Assembly (NCBI RefSeq): GCF_014698845.1
Contig: NZ_JACJTV010000035.1
Coordinates: forward strand, 1 to 56,491
Origin: Coleofasciculus sp. FACHB-1120
GTDB taxonomy: Bacteria > Cyanobacteriota > Cyanobacteriia > Cyanobacteriales > FACHB-T130
Length of the DNA stretch: 56,491 nucleotides
Direction of reading: 5' to 3'
Shown here: piece by piece, positions 26,105 to 33,814 of the stretch
Layout: the number at the start of each line of letters is the position of its first letter
Position numbering within the stretch: the stretch's first letter is position 1
Notes under the pieces: generated by a model
Database searches by the model: none
What the model was told of the DNA's origin: nothing
Seen by the model: the letters and a program-made list of their open reading frames with translations, nothing else
Translations under genes and position numbers: made by a program

Positions 26105-26111
26105 ACAAATA

Positions 26112-28130
26112 TCACTTCCAATCTTCCCAATTCTGGTTGAAAATTGAGGTGTCTGGAAAGACAGTCGGATTGTTATTCTTATCCAATCGACGTTTCAGCG
26201 CTTCTAGTTGTGGTTCGGCGCGTGGCAGTTCATCCACTAGCTGATAAGGCGCGACTCCATTTTCTAAGGCAAAAGCGGCTGTCGTTCCAGCAGCAGCCCC
26301 CGCCGACCATTCAAAGGAATGCACTCGGTAGGCGGCGGCGGCAATGTGACTGGTAGCAATACTTTTCCCTGCCACGAGCATATTGTTGATTTTTTGGGGA
26401 ATCATCGCTCTGAGAGGGATTTGGAACGGATAAGCTTGACCTGCACCCCGTCGTTCACCTTCCCGTTCGGTGTTTCCTGGAGCTTCTGCGGGGCTTTGGG
26501 TCATGCAAGGATGGAAGTCGATGGCATAGTGACCAATGCCTACAGCGTCGGGATAGATGGTGGAACGAGTGCGCCGCATGACTTGTTCCGGCGGCTTGGT
26601 GCCGCTCAGTACAGACGCTACTTCCAGTCCTGCAAGCGATGCCTGTAGTCTCCGATAGGTATCTGGTGACAATGTTTGACGGTAGTAGTCGTCTTTGTAG
26701 TTACGGCGAGAAATATCAATTTCCCAAATGCTAAAACCTTGAGGATAAGCCAAGGTGGGGCGTCCAATAATTCGCCGTCCTTCCCGCATATAAGGATACT
26801 TAGATAACCCATGCACCGTTCCCATTGGGGAATCTAACCCACTCAGGTAACGGTTATTGGGTTTCGCCTGCTTAACTCCTGGGCCAAGTTGAGAGTCGGT
26901 GGTTCCAGCAACCAGCCAGTGAAAATATCCCAGCGCGTTTTCCTCGCCTTTGCGGAGGGTTTCGGTTCGCAATCCTCCCATCCATTCTCCAGGCTGTAGC
27001 TGTCCAGCGGCTTGCAACTGGTCGCGAGTGTAAACTAAGTTATCTTCGGCGTTTCCGGGGCGGTAGTCGTTGCCCCAAGTCCAGTTCTGCATGGAGATGT
27101 CGCCGGGAGTGGGTCCCGTATAGGAGAGGCCCCCGAATTTGGTTGTTTCTCCAGCTTTAGGACTCCAAATGCGTCGGTAGGTGAAGACTAGCCCAAAGTC
27201 CGCCAGTCGCTTTAATTCATAGCTGTAGTAGGGTTCATATTGAGAATAGAAGGGTGGCGGGGTATGGGTTTGTGGTTGTTGGGTTGCCTCCATTGCAAAG
27301 GTGTAGGTAAAGCCTTGGGTGCAATAGCGATCGCCCGTTTCACTCGAAGAAGAAGGTTCGAGGTAAGAACGGGGGTCGATACCTAGCCGGTAGGGAACGT
27401 CAGCCAGGGCAATCAGTTCGCCGGTTTCTGATGCGTCAACAACGTACCAATTTGGGGCTGCGGGTGCTGGCTTTTTCGCTGGCTGGGGTACAAAACGCAC
27501 AATGGTTTTGTCAAACTGAGCCGAGTTCTCGTAGCGATAAGAATCCTCAATCGTTTGGGATAGGGGCAAGGTGTTGAGAGGGGATGCGCCTTTGGCTGGG
27601 CGATGCTGGATAGCGATCGCACCTTGAATCAAATTCCCCGCTTGGTCGATGTTCAGTTCTTTGATTACTGTCGAGGGAAACCATTTCAGCTTGCCTCTGC
27701 CTTTTTTGGCGGCATCTTGCAATTGGTCATACAGCAGTTTGTGAGCATCGCGGGGAAGAAAGCAGGATTCACTAACCCAACAATCGCCAGGGTTGAGTTC
27801 TCCATATTTGCGATTGATTCGCTGTCGCAAGTCCAGGTAGCCGCGAGAGTATAACAGCTTTTGCCGTTGGGTGGGGCGTTCATCTAGTGCGGAAGTTCCC
27901 TGTGCGGAAATTTGTCCTCCCACCCAGTCGGTAATTTCGGTGAGGCAAACGGTTCGTCCCGCCAATAAGCCTTCGTAGGCAGTCGCGGCACCAGAGAGTC
28001 CACCTCCAACGACCAAAATTTCACACTGGACTGTTTGATCGGGGTTTCTAGGGGGTGCTGCAAAAGCAAGTGGAGTGAATGCTTCCAGCAATGTTAAGCC
28101 TAGAGTCAGGCTAAGGAGCGATCGCTTCAT
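26112..28130 (-). CDS. exported FAD-dependent oxidoreductase
   Basis: 672 residues. A Sec-type signal peptide (LLSLTLGLTLLEAFTPLAFA, cleavage about residue 24-25) precedes a dinucleotide-binding N-terminus EILVVGGGLSGAATAYEGLL and TEITDWVGGQISAQGTSALD, which marks the FAD_oxidored family. The late motif MLVAGKSIATSHIAAAAYRV is the second FAD contact region. The substrate is unknown. Export of a flavoprotein by a signal lacking twin arginines is unusual, since FAD is usually inserted in the cytoplasm; cofactor loading outside the membrane is implied if the signal works. No electron-transfer partner is next to it. Confidence 0.82.
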   Translation of the reverse strand: MKRSLLSLTLGLTLLEAFTPLAFAAPPRNPDQTVQCEILVVGGGLSGAATAYEGLLAGRTVCLTEITDWVGGQISAQGTSALDERPTQRQKLLYSRGYLDLRQRINRKYGELNPGDCWVSESCFLPRDAHKLLYDQLQDAAKKGRGKLKWFPSTVIKELNIDQAGNLIQGAIAIQHRPAKGASPLNTLPLSQTIEDSYRYENSAQFDKTIVRFVPQPAKKPAPAAPNWYVVDASETGELIALADVPYRLGIDPRSYLEPSSSSETGDRYCTQGFTYTFAMEATQQPQTHTPPPFYSQYEPYYSYELKRLADFGLVFTYRRIWSPKAGETTKFGGLSYTGPTPGDISMQNWTWGNDYRPGNAEDNLVYTRDQLQAAGQLQPGEWMGGLRTETLRKGEENALGYFHWLVAGTTDSQLGPGVKQAKPNNRYLSGLDSPMGTVHGLSKYPYMREGRRIIGRPTLAYPQGFSIWEIDISRRNYKDDYYRQTLSPDTYRRLQASLAGLEVASVLSGTKPPEQVMRRTRSTIYPDAVGIGHYAIDFHPCMTQSPAEAPGNTEREGERRGAGQAYPFQIPLRAMIPQKINNMLVAGKSIATSHIAAAAYRVHSFEWSAGAAAGTTAAFALENGVAPYQLVDELPRAEPQLEALKRRLDKNNNPTVFPDTSIFNQNWEDWK

Positions 28131-28939
28131 GTTTAGGCGTTTATTTCAGCTTCTACGTATATCTAGCTAGCTCTCAGACGCTACCACTCTCAAATTGTTC
28201 ATTGCAAGCTTTTCTGGCGGCACTCAGAGCAAGCGATCGCTCTAGCGTATCCCGAAAAGGCGATAAATATTCCTCTACTCGAATCCCTCTATTGAATTAG
28301 ATGGCGATTCAAGTCAGCAGTTGCACTTTTCTTCTATTTAGCTAGTTCATTTAGCTAGCAGTGCAGCTAATTCCCGCTATTGGTAGTGTTCCGGATTTTG
28401 ATTGCAGTAGCGCTGCGAATAAATCCTAATTTCCTAGGGGATCGGTGAATAAGCCTCTACCTAATGAGATGTTTTTTGTTCTAAAAATCCCTTACTTTAG
28501 CCTTGTTTTTAATTTCATTCTCCTGTATAAAACCAAACAAAATAGATTATATGCATTTTTTATTCTAAAAAACAAATATTTATGAGGATTTAGTTGCAAT
28601 TTAGACCAAGCTAGAAATCCCATCTGATAGACACGGCGCTACAAGATGTTTTTTGGAATTTCCCGTGAAGCTACAAAGTAATCTTTAGCAGCAAGTAGGG
28701 TTTTTAAGAATGAATTGATACGATTAGCTCTCTCGGTAAGCAAACATATCTAAAGAGAGAGGTAGTTGAAGAAAGATTAAGCAGTATTAGTAGATGTATA
28801 CGTGCTCAGATGTAAATGATCGCTGAGTTGAGAAAAAAAATTTAGTGCATCAAGACTTTCCTGCATTTGTTAGCTCTTTTTTGGCTAACGAACCTACGGT
28901 AAGCCCTAGCAAACAAAAGCATTTCCTGGAGATTTAACC
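28131..28939. other. 809-bp gap, no gene seen
   Basis: AT-rich DNA between two divergent genes for exported proteins. Only short features: GTTAGC/GCTAAC inverted repeat (28869-28889), repeated TAGCTAG words around 28340-28365, and a HIP1 octamer near 28235. It is longer than two promoters need, so a small RNA or lost gene is possible, but nothing in it is convincing. Confidence 0.4.
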
Positions 28940-29755
28940 ATGATGAAACGAACAACAGCAACTGCTGCCCTTGTAGCAGTTGGATTATTTACGTCTCTGG
29001 GCTTCTCAGCCGTAGCTCAGACCACCCGCCCCGTAACGCCATCAACTCGACCGGCAACGCCATCAAACCGACAGGCAACGCCGTCACGCAACAGCCAGTT
29101 GACTGCCCTAGATAGGCAGTTTATTATGGACGCCGCTCACGGGGGAATGGCAGAAGTACAACTTGGGCAACTGGCGTTAGAAAAGTCAACCGACCCGAAT
29201 GTAAAGCAGTTCGCGCAGCAGATGATTCAGGAGCATACACGGGCGAACCAAGAGCTAATGCAGTTAGCGGCTCAGAAGGGAGTCACTCCTCCAACCACTC
29301 CGGGGCCAAAGTATGAAGCGGCAATGATGCGGCTTCAGCAGTTGTCTGGAAAGAGCTTCGACCAAGCTTATATGATGGAAGGCGGACTGAACGGTCACTT
29401 AGAAAGTGCCGCAGTGTACCAGCGTCAAGTTGGACTGGGACAAGATTCCGATCTGAAAGCGTTTGCTGGCAGAGTCTTGCCAAGGGTGCAGGGTCATTTA
29501 CAAATGGCTGCGTCGATGACAGGTGCCAGGGTGGCTGAGACAGACAATGCGATGCCTGGAATGCCTGGAATGTCTGGGATGCAGATGAACCAGGGGACGC
29601 AGATGAACCGGGGGATGCAGATGAACCAGGGGACGCAGACAACCCCTGGGACGCAGATGAACCGGGGAATGCAGACAACTCCTGGGACACAGACAACTCC
29701 TGGGACACAGACGACCCCGATGCAGATGAATCGTGGGACGCAGATGAACCAGTAA
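28940..29755 (+). CDS. exported DUF4142 protein with Met/Gln/Thr-rich repeat tail
   Basis: 271 residues. Signal peptide to about residue 26 (ALVAVGLFTSLGFSAVAQ), a Pro/Thr/Arg linker of repeated units (RPVTPST, RPATPSN, RQATPSR), then a DUF4142 four-helix domain (about 50-190; FIMDAAHGGMAEVQLGQLAL, VKQFAQQMIQEHTRANQEL), a ferritin-like bundle. The last 65 residues are repeats of QMNRG, QMNQG and QTTPG with about 14 methionines after MPGMPGMSGMQM. Met-rich tails often bind Cu(I), but that is only an analogy here. GGAG lies 9 bases ahead of the start. DUF4142 proteins are periplasmic and of unknown activity. Confidence 0.85.
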   Translation: MMKRTTATAALVAVGLFTSLGFSAVAQTTRPVTPSTRPATPSNRQATPSRNSQLTALDRQFIMDAAHGGMAEVQLGQLALEKSTDPNVKQFAQQMIQEHTRANQELMQLAAQKGVTPPTTPGPKYEAAMMRLQQLSGKSFDQAYMMEGGLNGHLESAAVYQRQVGLGQDSDLKAFAGRVLPRVQGHLQMAASMTGARVAETDNAMPGMPGMSGMQMNQGTQMNRGMQMNQGTQTTPGTQMNRGMQTTPGTQTTPGTQTTPMQMNRGTQMNQ

Positions 29756-29792
29756 GCTTGAACCAGTAACATCGGGCAATACTGGCAATACT

Positions 29793-29837
29793 AAAGAGCG
29801 ATCGCATTTTCCTCTCTTGAGAGTGCGATCGCTCTTT
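29793..29837 (+). terminator. HIP1-containing hairpin after the DUF4142 gene
   Basis: AAAGAGCGATCGCA (29793-29806) pairs with TGCGATCGCTCTTT (29824-29837), 14 bp, 17-base loop, 37 bases after the stop. Both arms carry GCGATCGC. A weak T-run (GATTTT) follows about 5 bases later. Confidence 0.6.
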
Positions 29838-30014
29838 GCTAGATTTTGAGGAGAGGCGATCCCAAAACGTATGCATACAAGCGCTACTTACTCATCGCTT
29901 TTGTAGATTTTGCCGCAAGACACGATCGGGTTTGAGATGGCACAGCAAATCGCCTAGAATTTGGCTATATAAATTTTTATAGCTCTATTGAGTTACTACA
30001 ATTAGGCTAACCCG

Positions 30015-31364
30015 ATGGTTTCACTTCCTCCCAATCGTGCTACTACCCTTAAAGCTGCGTTTCGCGCCTGTGATGTTGGTTCGCTAGTTGGTGCAGATAT
30101 TGAGCGATACTATGTTGACTTATCACAAGTTCGTAATACAGAGGCAATTCAAAGTGTTAACACTCGATTAGACTTTCTTGAAGCCGCAGAATTTTGTACC
30201 ATTTTGTTTACCGGACATCGGGGTTGTGGTAAGAGTACCGAGCTAAGACGGATTCAGGAGCGATTGCAATCTGAATACAAAGTTATTTATATAGAAGCGG
30301 ATGCAGAACTGGATATCCTTGATGCTGAATATACAGATTTATATTTAGTAATTATTAAAAAAGTTGCTGATGAACTATACAAATTAGGCTTGAAATTTAA
30401 TCCTCAGCTCTTAAACAACTTTGAATCTTGGTTTAAAGAAATTACTCAAGAGAACGAAGAAACTGTTGAAAAGTTTGTAAATTTGGATACCAGTGCAGAA
30501 GTAGGCGGACAAATTCCTTTTATTTCTAAGCTGCTAGCTAAGATTCAAGCTCAAATTAAAGGTTCTGATAAGCAAAAGAAAACAATTCGCCAAACGCTAC
30601 AAAAAGATATTGGTCGTTTACAAGCAGATATTAATCTATTATTAGGCAATGCTTTCAACCAGCTTAGGCAAAAGTACCCAGAATACCAAAAAGGATTTTT
30701 AATTGTTTTTGATAACTTGGATCGGGTTCCTCCCAGCGTAGATAATCATTTATTTTTTGATTATGCTGCCCAGTTACAAGGGCTACACTGTACGATTATT
30801 TATACTGCGCCAATTTCTGTAGTTTATTCCGAGAAAAATCTGAGTAATACCTTCGACTCTCCCAATATTGTACCGATGGTAAATATATATGAATTTAAGC
30901 GTGACGAGTGCGATTTAGAATACAATCAAACGGCACTAGAAGCGGTTGCTAGTTTGATAGATCAACGAGTAGAAGTTGATGCAGTATTTGAATCTCGTCA
31001 GCAATTGCTGGAGTTAGCCAAAGCTAGCGGCGGTCATGTACGCCAGCTAATGCAAATAACGGCAAGAGCATTTATAACAGCTGCGACTCGCGGTCATAAT
31101 AAAGTGACTGCGGCTGATGTTACTTATGCAATTAAGCAAGAGCAATTTAACTTTGAGCGGATTATCCCTACCCAACATTATTCTGCTTTAGCGCGGATAT
31201 GTTTGACTAAGGATGTTACTAAAGATGAAATTGGACGGATGATGCTGTTCAATATCTCGGTTTTTGAATATAACGGTGACAACCGCTGGAATTATGTTAA
31301 CCCCGTGGTGAAGCAAATCAATGCCTTCCAAGAAGCTCTCGCAGCAGCAAAAGCAAATCTCTAA
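30015..31364 (+). CDS. P-loop ATPase of a two-gene ATPase/TPR module
   Basis: 449 residues, cytoplasmic. Walker A is GHRGCGKSTE (67-76), Walker B is FLIVFDNLDRVP (228-239). Between them is a charged helical insert (about 130-215, ITQENEETVEKFVNLDTSAE). After the ATPase core are a sensor-like region and a late helical or winged domain (about 290-440, ASGGHVRQLMQITARAFI; VTAADVTYAIKQEQF). The HVRQLM and ADV-AI wording resembles Orc/Cdc6- and STAND-like ATPases, but I cannot place it in a named family. Its last 44 bases overlap the start of the TPR gene, so the two are translated together. Base use is more AT-rich than in the flanking genes, which hints at an accessory origin. Confidence 0.75.
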   Translation: MVSLPPNRATTLKAAFRACDVGSLVGADIERYYVDLSQVRNTEAIQSVNTRLDFLEAAEFCTILFTGHRGCGKSTELRRIQERLQSEYKVIYIEADAELDILDAEYTDLYLVIIKKVADELYKLGLKFNPQLLNNFESWFKEITQENEETVEKFVNLDTSAEVGGQIPFISKLLAKIQAQIKGSDKQKKTIRQTLQKDIGRLQADINLLLGNAFNQLRQKYPEYQKGFLIVFDNLDRVPPSVDNHLFFDYAAQLQGLHCTIIYTAPISVVYSEKNLSNTFDSPNIVPMVNIYEFKRDECDLEYNQTALEAVASLIDQRVEVDAVFESRQQLLELAKASGGHVRQLMQITARAFITAATRGHNKVTAADVTYAIKQEQFNFERIIPTQHYSALARICLTKDVTKDEIGRMMLFNISVFEYNGDNRWNYVNPVVKQINAFQEALAAAKANL

Positions 31365-33036
31365 ACTTCAACCGGAGATTGACACCTTTCTTACTATCAA
31401 TCAGCAGCCCTTAGCTGAACTGCTGACCTTTATAGATTTTGTCGATGAGAAGTTAACAATTGGTTTTGTTGAAATTAACTTTGCTAAAGATAGAGATGCC
31501 TTAATAGAAATCCTAAAACACCATCCTCAGTGTCAGGAGATTCAGTTTGCAGCTTGCAATTTTTCTTCTCCCGATTTGCGGTTTATCAGAGATGCCATTG
31601 TTGAGGAATTAGCAGAAATAAAGATTGAACAAAATAAAAAATTAGTTTTAATTATCGTCGGTTTAGAACACTCGATTGGGATGTATGGAGAATATCCTCC
31701 TGTTCTCCAAGACCTCAACTTTGTCCGGGATGCTTTTACAACTAGCGTTCCCCATCCTATCCTGTTATTTTTGCCAGATTATGCTCTAACTCGTTTAGCC
31801 AAGTACGCGCCTGATTTTTGGGCTTGGAAAGTAGGTATCTTTCAGTTCAAAACAGCCGAATCAACTAAAGACTATGCAATCAACACAACACTTCAGTCGG
31901 AAAGAATTTTGGGAAGCTTGGAGGTAGCAGAAAAACAAGAGCGCATAGATTTACTTCAGCGTCTGTTGATGGAATATAGCCCTTATAACCATCACGGGAT
32001 GTTAGAGGAAAATTTACTTACTCGCATTAATATTTTGAATCAGCTAGGAGTTGCCTATCGCAGTTTAGGAGAAATCAAAAAAGCAGAAGATTCACTCCAA
32101 GAAGCTTTGAGGCTAACTAATGATGATGAAAATTTAACCCAAATTAAAGCAAGTGTTTTGCATGAATTAGGAATTCTTTTTGCGAATTTGGGGAAAATTA
32201 AGCAAGCGATCGCTTACTATCAGCAGTCCTTAGAAATAAAAGAGCGCATTGGTGATGTCCAAGGGAAAGCGGCGACGTTGCACAATCTAGCTAATATCTA
32301 CGCTGATACTGGGGAAATTGAGCAAGCGATCGCTTACTATCAGCAGTCCTTAGAAATAAAAGAGCGCATTGGTGATGTCCAAGGGAAAGCGAAGACGTTG
32401 CAGTGTCTAGGTATTATCTACGCCGATACGGGGGAAATTGAGCAAGCGATCGCGTACTTTCAGCAGTCGTTAGAAATATTTGAGCGCATTGGTGATGTCC
32501 AAGGGAAAGCGGCGACGTTGCACTGTCTAGGTATTATCTACGCCGATACTGGGGAAATTGAGCAAGCGATCGCTTACTATCAGCAGTCCTTAGAAATAAA
32601 AGAGCGCATTGGTGATGTCAAAGGGAAAGCGGCAACGTTGCACTCTCTAGCTACTATCTGCGCCAATACTGGGGAAATTGAGCAAGCGATCGCATATTAT
32701 CAGCAGTCCTTAGAAATAGAAGAGCGCATTGGTAATGTCAAAGGGAAAGCGGCGACGTTGCACCAACTAGCTACTATCTGCGCCAATACTGGGGAAATTG
32801 AGCAAGCGATCGCATATTATCAGCAGTCCTTAGAAATAAAAGAGCGCATTGGTGATGTCCAAGGGAAAGCGGCGACGTTGGCAATGCTGGGGCAACTGTT
32901 AGCATTACAGGAAGACTCCAACACATCACTGAATTATTTGCAGCAATCCCTAGATATATTGCAACGTCTCCAATCACCCAACGCCGAGAAAGTGAGGGAA
33001 GCGATCGCTAGAGTACAAAAGCTAGCAGACGCCTAA
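31321..33036 (+). CDS. degenerate NTPase-like/TPR repeat protein, partner of the ATPase
   Basis: 571 residues. The N-terminal 200 residues contain KLVLIIVGLEHS (Walker-B-like strand) and LPDYALTRLAKYAPDFWAWK (151-170), wording found in STAND-like TPR proteins, but no Walker A, so an inactive NTPase fold is likely. From about 230 to the end are about eight TPRs. Six of them have an exact 120-bp (40-residue) period, starting at 32221, 32341, 32461, 32581, 32701 and 32821 with unit QQSLEIKERIGDVQGKAATL, and almost identical DNA. Variation is limited to a few helix-surface positions (e.g. residue 7 K/F/E and the HN, QC, HC, HS, HQ stretch). It would be the sensor or scaffold part of the module, with the ATPase as motor. 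Function unproven. Confidence 0.75.
   Translation: MPSKKLSQQQKQISKLQPEIDTFLTINQQPLAELLTFIDFVDEKLTIGFVEINFAKDRDALIEILKHHPQCQEIQFAACNFSSPDLRFIRDAIVEELAEIKIEQNKKLVLIIVGLEHSIGMYGEYPPVLQDLNFVRDAFTTSVPHPILLFLPDYALTRLAKYAPDFWAWKVGIFQFKTAESTKDYAINTTLQSERILGSLEVAEKQERIDLLQRLLMEYSPYNHHGMLEENLLTRINILNQLGVAYRSLGEIKKAEDSLQEALRLTNDDENLTQIKASVLHELGILFANLGKIKQAIAYYQQSLEIKERIGDVQGKAATLHNLANIYADTGEIEQAIAYYQQSLEIKERIGDVQGKAKTLQCLGIIYADTGEIEQAIAYFQQSLEIFERIGDVQGKAATLHCLGIIYADTGEIEQAIAYYQQSLEIKERIGDVKGKAATLHSLATICANTGEIEQAIAYYQQSLEIEERIGNVKGKAATLHQLATICANTGEIEQAIAYYQQSLEIKERIGDVQGKAATLAMLGQLLALQEDSNTSLNYLQQSLDILQRLQSPNAEKVREAIARVQKLADA
32206..32940 (+). repeat. 120-bp coding tandem repeats, each with a HIP1 site
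   Basis: Six units of 120 bases with GCGATCGC at 32206, 32326, 32446, 32566, 32686 and 32806. Neighbouring units differ at only a few bases, so they have been homogenised recently by recombination or slippage. Confidence 0.9.
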
Positions 33037-33043
33037 AGAATTT

Positions 33044-33742
33044 TTAAGGTAGTAAATCTGGATCTACACCGAGCGATCGCAGCCTTTCTTCTAACATTTG
33101 GGCGCGTTGTTCTGCTTGCTGACTGCGTTGTTCTGCTTGCACGATACGTTCTTCTGGTGTCAGCAATCTTTGTCCTTGCTCATCGTACCAGTAAAGCCAC
33201 TCCCGCGTTATTCCCTGATACGTTCCGCGTTCTTTGCCAATTCCTAAACCAATTTCTGGCAACCAAACTGGCTCACCAGACACTAATACATATTCCTCAT
33301 CAACTAAGCGATACACTTCTAGCGGCGCTTTTCTACGACGTTGAGGATTGTAGACAACATAATACAACACTCCCATTTCGGCATAAAATTTCTTCTTGCT
33401 GCTATATTCTCCTCGCCGTTTGTGGGAAACTACCTCAATCGCTAAAATAGGTACGCAATTCTCTTCCCAAAGCACATAACTTAAGCGCAAGCCTTCATCA
33501 AAAACTCGCTCAACTCCTATACTGAGAAATCCATCCGGTACAATAGCCGATTTGTCGGGGTCGTAATAAACCCCCATATCAACCCCAAAAAACCAATCCC
33601 AGCGATTTGCCCACACAATTGCTAGTATTGCTTTTAGCAAACCGGGAATCAAATCTTGCAGTTCATTATCCACAGGGGTATCGTCAGAGTCAGGCAGATC
33701 GTAGGAAGAAGGTAAGCAGCCTAGCGGGTTGTACTTAAACAT
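33044..33742 (-). CDS. Uma2-family (DUF820) putative restriction-type endonuclease
   Basis: 232 residues. The PD-(D/E)xK-like core shows IVPDGFLSIG (Asp), then VPILAIEVVSHKRRGEYSSK (Glu...Lys) and KFYAEMGVLYYVVYNPQRRR, the Uma2 pattern common in many copies in cyanobacterial genomes. The C-terminus (about 195-225) is a Gln/Glu coiled coil (QAEQRSQQAEQRAQMLEERL). Family members are annotated as nucleases from fold; activity is not established. It converges with the TPR gene, only 7 bases apart, so it may or may not belong to that module. Confidence 0.85.
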   Translation of the reverse strand: MFKYNPLGCLPSSYDLPDSDDTPVDNELQDLIPGLLKAILAIVWANRWDWFFGVDMGVYYDPDKSAIVPDGFLSIGVERVFDEGLRLSYVLWEENCVPILAIEVVSHKRRGEYSSKKKFYAEMGVLYYVVYNPQRRRKAPLEVYRLVDEEYVLVSGEPVWLPEIGLGIGKERGTYQGITREWLYWYDEQGQRLLTPEERIVQAEQRSQQAEQRAQMLEERLRSLGVDPDLLP

Positions 33743-33814
33743 AAGCGGCTAGCTATAACTAACTATCCCATCATAACTATTAAAAAATCGACAAATATCT
33801 GCCTTAATCTATAC

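Noticed and set aside
29283-29876. Long antisense frame over the DUF4142 gene
   Set aside because: It is a by-product of the repetitive Met/Gln tail and gives low-complexity Ser/Ala strings.
32206-32940. Evenly spaced repeats that could be taken as a CRISPR array
   Set aside because: They are 120-bp coding repeats in frame with a TPR protein, have no unique spacers and no cas genes nearby.
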